6,087 bases of DNA from Spartobacteria bacterium (GCA_025355595.1 JANXZI010000457.1:1-6087); one strand, 5' to 3'. Counted from the first letter of the stretch, positions 1 through 5,669 are shown. The notes: generated from the letters alone by a model not told the origin. Made by a program: numbers and translations.

Positions 1-405
1 GTCCCCGCCGGCATCGTCCGGCGCTTCCGCGACTTGGTGAAGCGCCTCAAGGCCGTCAAAAACTACACCGAGACCATCGGCCAGGCCCTCGGCATCGAAG
101 GCGCCGCCCAGACCGGCCCCGACCTCGCCACCATCCAGCCCGTCCTCGATGTCTCCCTCATGGGCAACCAGGCCAAAGTCGGCTGGGGCTGGGGCGGCAA
201 CAGCCAGTTCCTCGACCTCTGCGAAATCCAGGTGGACCGTGGCACCGGCTGGGTCTTCCTCACCTACGACACCACGCCGAACTACACCGACACCACCCCG
301 CTCCCCGCCACCCCGACCAAGTGGAAATACCGCGCCATCTACCGCGTCGGCGACGCGCAAGTGGGGGTGTGGAGCAATACCGTGGAGATCACGGTGGGCG
401 GGTAG
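1..405 (+). CDS. Conserved hypothetical protein, fibronectin-III-like C-terminus (5' partial)
   Basis: The frame is open from the first base of the window, so the true start lies upstream and only the last 134 residues are seen. The visible part begins with a basic helical stretch (VRRFRDLVKRLKAVKNYTE). It ends with an alternating beta-like segment containing GWGWGG, CEIQVDRGTGWVFL, WKYRAIYRVGDAQVG and a final VEITV. This layout resembles a fibronectin type III-like sandwich, and I believe it matches a family of hypothetical proteins common in Verrucomicrobiota and Planctomycetota; both statements come from memory rather than a search. No catalytic motif or membrane segment is visible. Function is unknown. 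The TAG stop abuts a short palindrome, and the methyltransferase gene starts 20 bases later on the same strand. The family members I recall sit in mobile or accessory surroundings, which would fit the neighbouring gene, but this is inference. Confidence 0.75.
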   Translation, partial: VPAGIVRRFRDLVKRLKAVKNYTETIGQALGIEGAAQTGPDLATIQPVLDVSLMGNQAKVGWGWGGNSQFLDLCEIQVDRGTGWVFLTYDTTPNYTDTTPLPATPTKWKYRAIYRVGDAQVGVWSNTVEITVGG

Positions 406-406
406 G

Positions 407-423
407 GCCGCGGACTTCGCGGC
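407..423 (+). repeat. Short GC-rich hairpin between the first ORF and the methyltransferase start
   Basis: GCCGCG (407-412) and CGCGGC (418-423) are perfect inverted arms around a five-base loop, GACTT. The hairpin starts two bases after the upstream TAG and ends two bases before the methyltransferase ATG, so it occupies the whole ribosome-binding region. There is no T-tract, so it is not a standard terminator. It could hinder ribosome access to the downstream start, or it may be a copy of a dispersed palindrome. Confidence 0.5.
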
Positions 424-425
424 GC

Positions 426-2081
426 ATGAACCGGCTCTACTACGGCGACAACCTCAAGGTACTGCGCGACCGCACCGCGTTCCCGGACGCGTGCGTGGAC
501 CTGATCTATCTCGACCCGCCGTTCAACTCGAAGCGCGACTACAATCTGCTCTTCAAGTCGCCGAAGATTGTGGCGGGCGAGAGCGGCTACAGCGCCGCGC
601 AGATCGAGGCGTTCGAGGACACGTGGCACTGGACGCCGGAGGTGACCGAGCGCGAATACGACGAAGTGCTCACCGGCGCGAACACGGACGTGGGCCAGAT
701 GATGAAGGCGCTCGTCGGCTTCCTCGGGCGCAACGACATGACGGCTTACCTCGTGATGATGGCGAACCGGTTGCTGGAACTCCACCGCGTGCTCAAGCCG
801 ACCGGCTCGCTCTATCTGCACTGCGACCCGACGGCCTCGCATTATCTCAAGATCGTGCTCGATGCGGTCTTCGGGAAACTCTGCTTCTTAAATGAGATCA
901 CTTGGAAGCGCACGACCGCGCATAATGACCCGCAACGATATGGACGCATCGCGGACCGAATATTCTTTTACAGCAAGACGCCGAAGAAAGTTTTCCATCC
1001 CGCAGGCGGCGTTTATTCGCCCGAGCAACTTGCGCGCTACAAACACGAAAAGGACGGCCGCCGTTGCCGCGCGGAAAATCTCACCGCTCCCCATTTCTCT
1101 CCGACGAGAACTGTGGAATGGCGGGGGACACATCCCGGAAGGGATCGCCAGTGGAGGTTTAGCCTCGTCGAACTGGAGCGTCTCTATGCGGAAGGCAGGA
1201 TATTGCCGAAGCGCAATGGTTGTCCTCGCAAAGATGGGCTGCTTGAGTTTCTTGATGAAGCGGAGGGACCAGCGATGCAGGACATCTGGCTCGATTTGAA
1301 CATGGGACCAACGTCGGACGAGCGACTTGGGTATCCGACCCAGAAGCCCCAGGTTCTTTTGGAGCGCATCATTTCCGCCAGCAGCAACGAAGGGGATGTG
1401 GTGCTCGATCCTTTCTGCGGCTGCGGCACCGCCGTCCACGCGGCGCAGAAGCTCAAGCGGCGGTGGATCGGCATCGACATCACTTGCCTCGCGATCTCGC
1501 TGATCGAATCGCGTTTGAAGAAAGCCTTCCCCGAGGACTTCGGCGAGGAGGGGCAGCGGCGGCTGCGCTACGAGGTGATCGGCACGCCCAAAGACCTCGA
1601 AAGCGCGCGCGACCTCGCCCGGCGCGACAAGTATCAATTCCAATGGTGGGCCGTGTCGCTCATTGATGAAGCGCAGCCGTGGCAGGGCAGGAAGAAGGGC
1701 GCGGACACGGGCATTGACGGCATCCGCTACTACCGCGATCTGGATCGGAAGGAAGTCCACACGATGCTCATCAGCGTGAAAGGCGGCGAGAATGTCGGCC
1801 CGGCGATGGTGAAGGATCTCATCGCCACGCTGGCGCGCGACAAGGCGGACATCGGCCTCTTCCTCACGCTCACCGCGCCGACGAAAGCGATGCAGACCGA
1901 AGCGGCGGCAGCGGGTTTTTACGAAAGCAAGAACGGGAAGAAGTATGCGCGGCTCCAGTTGCTGACCATCGAGGGATTGCTCAACAAGACGCAGCGCGCG
2001 GAGCACCCCGACTACGAGCCGGATACCGGCTACAAGAAGGCAAAGGCAGAGAAAGGCGGCGAGCAAACCAAGCTGCTCTGA
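426..2081 (+). CDS. Beta-class site-specific DNA methyltransferase with C-terminal Mrr-like nuclease domain
   Basis: A 551-residue protein that probably transfers a methyl group from S-adenosylmethionine to an exocyclic amino group of adenine or cytosine in DNA. The catalytic motif DPPF is at residues 30-33. The SAM-binding motif DPFCGCGT is at 328-335, followed by WIGID at 347-351. The order catalytic then SAM-binding defines the beta class. YPTQKP (303-308) is also typical. Residues about 155-300 should be the target-recognition part; there the DNA is less GC-rich. The C-terminal 150 residues add a PD-(D/E)XK-type fold resembling Mrr: GADTGIDG (425-432, D431 the likely acidic residue), then LISVKGG (448-454), with a Ser where the usual Glu or Gln of (E/Q)xK would stand. 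The start at 426 was chosen because the reading frame upstream overlaps the preceding gene and lacks the MNRLYYGDNL-type opening of the family. No separate restriction subunit or specificity gene is seen. Whether the nuclease part is active is unclear. Confidence 0.88.
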   Translation: MNRLYYGDNLKVLRDRTAFPDACVDLIYLDPPFNSKRDYNLLFKSPKIVAGESGYSAAQIEAFEDTWHWTPEVTEREYDEVLTGANTDVGQMMKALVGFLGRNDMTAYLVMMANRLLELHRVLKPTGSLYLHCDPTASHYLKIVLDAVFGKLCFLNEITWKRTTAHNDPQRYGRIADRIFFYSKTPKKVFHPAGGVYSPEQLARYKHEKDGRRCRAENLTAPHFSPTRTVEWRGTHPGRDRQWRFSLVELERLYAEGRILPKRNGCPRKDGLLEFLDEAEGPAMQDIWLDLNMGPTSDERLGYPTQKPQVLLERIISASSNEGDVVLDPFCGCGTAVHAAQKLKRRWIGIDITCLAISLIESRLKKAFPEDFGEEGQRRLRYEVIGTPKDLESARDLARRDKYQFQWWAVSLIDEAQPWQGRKKGADTGIDGIRYYRDLDRKEVHTMLISVKGGENVGPAMVKDLIATLARDKADIGLFLTLTAPTKAMQTEAAAAGFYESKNGKKYARLQLLTIEGLLNKTQRAEHPDYEPDTGYKKAKAEKGGEQTKLL

Positions 2082-2106
2082 GCGGCGGGCTGTGCGCCTT
2101 TATTTC

Positions 2107-2352
2107 ATGGCGATTTTCGAGAGGAGGCCGACGCCGTTGTCGGCCTGGTCTATCGGGGAAGTAGGGACGGACTGATAGAAGAAGCAGAGCGGGCAGAAGT
2201 GCGAAGCGTGGTTTTTCGGCGGGATGAAGAAGCTGCTCATCGAGGACAAAGCCGCCGCCATCGGTTACTTCCGCAAGTGCATCGCGACGGAGCGGAAGGA
2301 CTATGACGAATATGGGCTCGCCGAAGCCGAGCTGAAAGCACTCGGCCAGTAG
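2107..2352 (+). pseudogene. Decayed C-terminal fragment of a TPR-type protein
   Basis: From 2179 to 2352 one frame reads KKQSGQKCEAWFFGG, then MKKLLIEDKAAAIGYFRKC and DYDEYGLAEAELKALG before TAG. The pattern CEAWF..GMKKLL..DKAAAI.YFRKC is the usual end of a tetratricopeptide-repeat protein: helix A, helix B, then a capping helix. In the same frame 2107-2172 reads MAIFERRPTPLSAWSIGEVGTD, which could be the preceding segment. It is cut off by two adjacent stops, TGA and TAG, at 2173-2178. The upstream hundreds of residues expected for such a protein are missing, because the methyltransferase gene occupies that place. A 42-residue ORF could still start at the ATG at 2224, but I regard it as a remnant. 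The upstream segment assignment is weaker than the tail. This fragment accounts for most of the 311 bases between the two flanking genes. Confidence 0.6.
2125..2146 (+). terminator. Possible terminator hairpin after the methyltransferase gene
   Basis: AGGCCGAC (2125-2132) and GTCGGCCT (2139-2146) form a perfect 8-bp stem with a six-base loop, 43 bases after the methyltransferase stop. No T-run follows, so intrinsic termination is not certain. The hairpin lies inside the decayed TPR reading frame and may simply be part of that sequence. Confidence 0.3.
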
Positions 2353-2355
2353 GAA

Positions 2356-2369
2356 CCCTGCGCGCAGGG
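2356..2369. repeat. Perfect 14-bp palindrome between convergent genes
   Basis: CCCTGCGCGCAGGG reads the same on both strands. It lies three bases after the TPR remnant stop and 24 bases beyond the end of the minus-strand gene pair, that is, between convergent transcription units. It could help end transcription from either side or serve as a binding site for a dimeric protein. It has no loop and no T-tract, so neither role is established. Confidence 0.4.
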
Positions 2370-2392
2370 AGCGGGGCTGCCGCTGTGGGCGA

Positions 2393-2638
2393 TCAGGCGA
2401 TTTCCTCGCCGTCCGCGATTTGTCCAAGCCGGAGGAACGTCTTGATGAGTTCCCCCTGGCCGCAGACGGTCATCTCCGGGAAGCGTCTGAACCATTTCCC
2501 GGACGGGACTTCCGGGTTGGCATCGAGCCATTGCGCGAGGAGGAGAAGCTGCGCTCCCGTGATTTCCCTCTGGCGCACGCGCTCATTGAGATGCCGCAGC
2601 AAAGCCAGCGGCAGGGCGGCGCGGCGGACCTTAGGCAT
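2393..2638 (-). CDS. Small conserved hypothetical protein, second gene of a coupled pair
   Basis: An 81-residue protein starting MPKVRRAALPLALLRHL and containing the distinctive block GKWFRRFPEMTVCGQGEL (47-64) before KTFL. The N-terminal half looks helical and basic; the centre has LLAQWLD. No signal peptide, membrane segment or known catalytic motif is visible. I recall similar small proteins in Verrucomicrobiota genomes but know of no assigned function. The ATG at 2638 was chosen because it overlaps the stop of the upstream gene in the sequence ATGCCTAA, an 8-base overlap typical of translational coupling; the same frame stays open upstream only across that gene. The coupled position behind an antitoxin-like gene makes a toxin or co-regulator role possible, but nothing in the sequence proves it. 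Confidence 0.7.
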   Translation of the reverse strand: MPKVRRAALPLALLRHLNERVRQREITGAQLLLLAQWLDANPEVPSGKWFRRFPEMTVCGQGELIKTFLRLGQIADGEEIA

Positions 2639-2852
2639 CAATCTTCGCGCCGTAAAAGCCATTGACGATCGCGCTGTCCAGCCGTGCGATCTCCGCCGGG
2701 TCCGTGGCTTCGGCAAGCCGATCCGCCAGCGCGCCAAGTTCCACGGGGCTGAGTTGCGGCACGGTCTCGTATCGCCGGGCAAATCGCACCACCTCGGCCC
2801 GCTGCTCGGGTGGCAGCTCCTTGATTGCTTCGATGATCTGCTGGGTGCTCAT
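2631..2852 (-). CDS. Antitoxin-like small protein, first gene of a coupled pair
   Basis: A 73-residue protein beginning MSTQQIIEAIKELPPEQRAE. The opening pattern, a short helix followed by I..LP.EQR.EV..F, is shared by many small antitoxin-type proteins of addiction modules, in which this region dimerises or contacts DNA. The rest, with LSPVELGALADRLAEATDPA and a final GFYGAKIDA, is predicted to be helical and acidic. The next gene on the same strand overlaps its stop by eight bases. The start at 2852 is the only one giving this conserved N-terminus. No ribosome-binding sequence is obvious upstream, and only 50 bases separate it from the divergent ORF at 2903, so any promoter must lie in that gap or within the divergent ORF. 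The assignment to an addiction module is inference from family resemblance. Confidence 0.68.
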   Translation of the reverse strand: MSTQQIIEAIKELPPEQRAEVVRFARRYETVPQLSPVELGALADRLAEATDPAEIARLDSAIVNGFYGAKIDA

Positions 2853-2902
2853 GGGCAGAGCGTCGCATGGCGGGCGTGGCGGTTCAAGCGGAACGCTGAT
2901 TT

Positions 2903-3112
2903 ATGAACACACGTCTCCGTCCCCTCCCCTGGATTTTCGCCCTGCTGCCCGTTTCGGTTTTCGGCCACGGGATTTTGCTGATGGATCAGGACGCCGCAGC
3001 GACGGCGCGCGGCACGGAACGCACGGTGAGCGGCAGCGCATCCGTAGTGGCGGACGGGCGCTACGATTGGTGGAGCCACGCGCTGGCAGTGAGCGCGGGG
3101 CTGAAATTTTAG
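2903..3112 (+). pseudogene. Internally deleted remnant of a FadL/OmpP1-like outer-membrane protein
   Basis: A 69-residue open frame that joins two recognisable ends of a much larger protein. Residues 1-21 form a signal peptide (basic NTRLR, hydrophobic WIFALLPVSVF, then G before HG). Residues 22-37, ending QDAAATARG, resemble the plug-like N-terminus of FadL/OmpP1-type long-chain fatty acid or hydrophobic-compound transporters, in which this motif is normally followed by NAF.ATAD.PSA..YNPAG. Here that motif, and the whole barrel of several hundred residues, is missing. The frame continues with DGRYDWWSHALAVSAGLKF, which has the look of a last transmembrane beta strand ending in Phe, the signal for the BAM machinery. 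The fusion point is near base 3014. Such a short product cannot make a FadL barrel. It could alternatively be a small exported protein of its own, but the end motifs favour a deletion. Divergent from the small gene pair. Confidence 0.55.
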
Positions 3113-3194
3113 CGAGGGAAAGCAGGCCGTTTCCGCAAATTCCGCGCGAGCATACTTGCCTTGCGCAAACCTCCCCGCCACTTCTTCGCGGCTC

Positions 3195-3932
3195 ATGCTC
3201 CTCTATCCCGCCATTGATCTCATGTCCGGCCAGGTCGTCCGCCTGCGCCAGGGCCGTGCTGACCAGAAGACCGTTTACTCGTCCGACCCCGCCGCGTTTG
3301 CGCGGCAATGGGAGCGCGAAGGCGGCGACTGGCTGCACATCGTGGATCTCGATGCGTCGTTCTCGGGCACGCAGCAGAATCTCGAATCGGTCCGCGCGAT
3401 CACGAGTGCTGTCGGCATCCCGTGCGAACTCGGCGGCGGCATCCGCGACGTGGAGGCCATCCGCCGCGCGCTCGATGCGGGCGTGGCGCGCGTGATCCTC
3501 GGGACGAAGGCGGCGGAGTCGCTGGAGTTCGTCGGCGAAATGGCGCGTGAATTTGGCCGCGAGAGGATCGCGGTGGGCATCGATGCGAAGAACGGAATCG
3601 TGAGCGTGAAAGGCTGGACGCAGGAGACCGGGCAGAGCGCGCTCGACCTCGCAGTCAACGCGGTGAAAGCCGGCGCGGGGACGATCATCTACACGGACAT
3701 CGCGACGGACGGGATGCTGCAGGGGCCGAATTTTCCCGAGACCGAGCGCGTGAACGCCGCCATCGTCCCGCTCGGCGGTCAGCTCATCGCGAGCGGCGGC
3801 GTGGGCACGGCGGAGCATGTGGTGCGAGCCGCGAAGATTCCGTCGCTGTACGGGTGCATCATCGGAAAGGCACTTTACGACAAGACGCTGAGCCTCGCGG
3901 AGGTGAGGAAGCAGTTGAGTGTTGAGTGTTGA
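3195..3932 (+). CDS. hisA: Phosphoribosylformimino-5-aminoimidazole carboxamide ribotide isomerase (HisA)
   Basis: A 245-residue cytoplasmic (beta-alpha)8-barrel enzyme that carries out the Amadori rearrangement of ProFAR to PRFAR, the fourth step of histidine biosynthesis. The opening MLLYPAIDLM places the catalytic Asp at residue 8, and the second catalytic Asp is D130 in VGIDAKNG. Phosphate-binding motifs are present: GGGIRD (80-85), TDIATDGM (167-174), ASGGVG (199-204) and IIGKALY (222-228). The length is normal for HisA. The start at 3195 fits the family; an in-frame ATG at 3156 would add 13 residues of no known similarity. No Shine-Dalgarno sequence is visible. The last residues, QLSVEC, and the TGA are encoded by the left arm of an inverted repeat, so the repeat supplies the 3' end of the gene. 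No other his gene is next to it, so the pathway genes are scattered or lie outside the window. Confidence 0.96.
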   Translation: MLLYPAIDLMSGQVVRLRQGRADQKTVYSSDPAAFARQWEREGGDWLHIVDLDASFSGTQQNLESVRAITSAVGIPCELGGGIRDVEAIRRALDAGVARVILGTKAAESLEFVGEMAREFGRERIAVGIDAKNGIVSVKGWTQETGQSALDLAVNAVKAGAGTIIYTDIATDGMLQGPNFPETERVNAAIVPLGGQLIASGGVGTAEHVVRAAKIPSLYGCIIGKALYDKTLSLAEVRKQLSVEC

Positions 3933-4051
3933 AAGTTACGAGGCGCGCATCGCACGCCTGCGCAGCTTTCGCACTCGACGGCTCCGCTTTCACCACGGCA
4001 AATGCGGACGGCCTGCGCCTCCACTCAACTCTCAACACTCACCTCTCAACT
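3913..4051. repeat. 139-bp element with imperfect 31-bp terminal inverted repeats between hisA and larC
   Basis: The left arm (3913-3943, starting AGTTGAGTGTTGAGTGTTGA) and the reverse complement of the right arm (4021-4051) match at about 25 of 31 positions, including a perfect run of ten, TGAGTGTTGA. Just inside the arms GAGGCGCG and a matching TGCGCCTC extend the stem with a small offset. The left arm itself is made of GTTGAGT-type heptamer units. The hisA stop lies in the left arm, and larC starts eight bases after the right arm. The structure is like a non-autonomous miniature inverted-repeat element; no transposase is present. As RNA it would fold into a long imperfect hairpin that could end hisA transcription or protect its message. 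Confidence 0.65.
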
Positions 4052-4058
4052 TCCGCAC

Positions 4059-5186
4059 ATGAAAGCCCTCTTCCTCGACTGCATCTCCGGCATCAGTGGC
4101 GACATGATGGTCGGCGCGCTCATTGACCTCGGCGTGAAACCCAGTGCGCTCGAATGGGAGCTGGCCAAGTTGCACCTCGGCGACTTCCACATGCACTACG
4201 ACCGCGCGAAGCGGAAGGACATCGAGGGTGTGAAATTCGACATCCACGGCGGCGCGACGCACCAGGAGCAGGGCGGGCACGGGCACGGACATTCTCACGA
4301 GCACACGCATGCACATTCCCACGACCACAAGGACGAGCATGAGCACGGCCCGGGATGCGCGCACGAGCATGGTGAGCAAGGTCACGTGCATCATCACCAC
4401 GAGCACGACGACGACCCGGAGCACAAACATGCACCCGGGCAAGCCGAGGAGCACGCGACGCTGAAGCACACGCATGAGCACACGCACCAAGGCCACGAGC
4501 ACAGCCATGGGCACGAGCATTCCCACGAGCACGGGGACTGCGGGCATGACCACGGCCACGCCCACGCGCACAGCCACGAGCATGAACACGGCGACTGCGA
4601 CGAGCACGGCCACGGGCACGAAATCAGCGATCGGCACGCGCATGAGCACAACCACCCGCATGAGCATGTCCACGGCCGCACGCATCGCGAAATCCGCGCG
4701 CTGATCGAGGCGAGCGACCTCTCGCCGTTTGTGAAAAAACATGCGCTCGGGATTTTCCACCGCATCGCTGAGGCCGAGGGAAAAATCCACGGCATGAACG
4801 TGGAGGACGTCCACTTTCACGAGGTCGGCGCGTTCGATTCCATCGCGGACATTGTGCTCGCGTGCGTCGGCATCGAGGCGCTCGGCGTGGAGAAAATTTT
4901 CGTGTCCAAGCTGCACGACGGCCACGGCACGGTGGAATGCGCGCACGGAACTTTCCCGGTGCCCGCGCCCGCGACGCTGGAAATTTTGAAAGGCATCCCG
5001 CTTGGCCAGATCGACGAGCCGCACGAACTCATCACGCCGACCGGCGCGGGCATCGCCGCGGAATTCGCCGCGGGCTTCGGCCTCATGCCCGCGATGAAAA
5101 TCGAGCGCATCGGCTACGGCCTCGGCACGCGCGAACTCGCCACCCGCCCGAACGTGCTCCGTGCCGTCCTCGGCGAACTCGCGTAA
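4059..5186 (+). CDS. larC1: LarC N-terminal part (LarC1), nickel-pincer cofactor nickel insertase, with large His-rich insertion
   Basis: A 375-residue protein. LarC is the CTP-dependent enzyme that inserts nickel into pyridinium-3,5-bisthiocarboxylic acid mononucleotide, the last step in making the pincer cofactor of lactate racemase-type enzymes. Residues 1-65 begin LFLDCISGISGDMMVGALID, the family opening. Residues 68-209 are a low-complexity, His-rich insertion. The conserved part resumes at about 210 with HREI, then VEDVHFHEVGAFDSIADI (248-265), GTVECAHGTFPVPAPAT (290-306), ELITPTGAGI (323-332) and RIGYGLGTRE (350-359). It ends RPNVLRAVLGELA, exactly at the linker that in one-piece LarC leads to the C-terminal domain. 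The start at 4059 was chosen because the family begins at MKALFLDC; the in-frame ATG at 4002 lies within an inverted repeat. TAA is followed 18 bases later, in the same frame, by the C-terminal part. No larA, larB or larE is nearby. Confidence 0.93.
   Translation: MKALFLDCISGISGDMMVGALIDLGVKPSALEWELAKLHLGDFHMHYDRAKRKDIEGVKFDIHGGATHQEQGGHGHGHSHEHTHAHSHDHKDEHEHGPGCAHEHGEQGHVHHHHEHDDDPEHKHAPGQAEEHATLKHTHEHTHQGHEHSHGHEHSHEHGDCGHDHGHAHAHSHEHEHGDCDEHGHGHEISDRHAHEHNHPHEHVHGRTHREIRALIEASDLSPFVKKHALGIFHRIAEAEGKIHGMNVEDVHFHEVGAFDSIADIVLACVGIEALGVEKIFVSKLHDGHGTVECAHGTFPVPAPATLEILKGIPLGQIDEPHELITPTGAGIAAEFAAGFGLMPAMKIERIGYGLGTRELATRPNVLRAVLGELA
4260..4685 (+). repeat. Histidine-codon low-complexity repeat inside larC1
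   Basis: This stretch is built of degenerate six-base units of the kind CAC-GAG and CAC-GGC, encoding runs of H-E, H-G, H-A and H-S dipeptides, with HVHHHHEHDDD near the centre. I count 53 His in 142 residues (68-209), about 37%, plus Cys at 100, 161 and 180 and many Asp and Glu. Such a sequence should be disordered and able to hold many nickel ions. On the opposite strand it creates a long false ORF rich in Val and Met. Confidence 0.9.
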
Positions 5187-5204
5187 TTTTTCACCCGCAC
5201 CGCC

Positions 5205-5669
5205 ATGCCCGGCTACGAGACTGATACCGTCGCGCGCATTGAGACGAACCTCGACGACATCTCACCGCAGGTGCTCGGCGCGGTGATGCAGCAGCTTCTC
5301 GCCGCGGGCGCGCTCGACGTGTGGTTTACGCCCGTGCAGATGAAAAAATCGCGCCCCGGCACGATGCTCTCCACACTCTGCGACGAGGGCGCGGTGGAAA
5401 AAATTGCCGACATCATTTTCTCCGAGACGACCGCATTCGGCCTGCGCGTGGAAAAAATCCAGCGGCTGAAACTCACACGGCGTTTCGAGACGGTGAAGAC
5501 GCGGCACGGCGAGGTGACGGTGAAGCTCGGGTTCAAAGGCGATCGGCTGCTGCAAATCGCGCCGGAATTTGCGAGCTGCCATGCCGTCGCCGAGCGCGCA
5601 GGCGTCCCGCTGCGTGCCGTTCATTCCGCTGCGCTCGAAGCCGCGCGAACGGCATTTCAAGTCCCGTAG
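5205..5669 (+). CDS. larC2: LarC C-terminal part (LarC2), CTP-binding domain of the nickel insertase
   Basis: A 154-residue protein equal to the C-terminal domain of LarC, which in Lactobacillus plantarum binds CTP and forms oligomers. Family motifs are ETNLDDISPQVLG (13-25), AAGALDVWFTPVQMKKSRPG (33-52), ETTAFGLR (74-81), FETVKTRHGEVTVKLG (94-109) and APEFASC (119-125). The length is complete. The start ATG at 5205 is the only candidate after the larC1 stop. It lacks a visible Shine-Dalgarno sequence, so translation may depend on ribosomes finishing larC1 18 bases earlier. Both parts are in the same frame, so a plain readthrough of TAA would make a one-piece LarC with the linker FFTRTA. The final TAG is inside the left arm of an inverted repeat. 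Both parts together should be needed for activity; LarC2 alone carries no His-rich metal store. Confidence 0.93.
   Translation: MPGYETDTVARIETNLDDISPQVLGAVMQQLLAAGALDVWFTPVQMKKSRPGTMLSTLCDEGAVEKIADIIFSETTAFGLRVEKIQRLKLTRRFETVKTRHGEVTVKLGFKGDRLLQIAPEFASCHAVAERAGVPLRAVHSAALEAARTAFQVP

Noticed and set aside
149..895. 248-codon plus-strand ORF across the first gene and the methyltransferase start
   Set aside because: It is rich in Arg, Ala, Ser and Pro, as expected of an out-of-frame reading of GC-rich genes, and conflicts with two better supported genes.
888..2066. 392-codon minus-strand ORF opposite the methyltransferase gene
   Set aside because: High GC content keeps antisense frames open; no family motif is seen, while the plus strand has methyltransferase and nuclease motifs throughout.
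2086..2226. Minus-strand 46-codon frame containing HFCPLCFFYQ
   Set aside because: The CPLC motif looks tempting, but it is antisense to CEAWFFGGMKKLL of the TPR remnant, which is a better match to a known family.
2901..3818. 305-codon minus-strand ORF opposite hisA
   Set aside because: Shadow of hisA; composition dominated by Arg, Ala and His without any motif.
3933..4058. Possible nickel-responsive riboswitch or operator ahead of larC
   Set aside because: The leader is explained by the inverted-repeat element, and I could not recognise the conserved loops of the NiCo riboswitch or a NikR-type site.
4032..5024. 330-codon minus-strand ORF rich in Val and Met, resembling a membrane protein
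   Set aside because: It is the mirror of the His-rich larC1 region: CAC and CAT read backwards as GTG and ATG. The plus strand has clear LarC motifs on both sides.
5181..5204. Programmed frameshift between larC1 and larC2 at the TTTTT run
   Set aside because: Both parts are already in the same frame and the T-run is after the stop, so slippage there would not join them.
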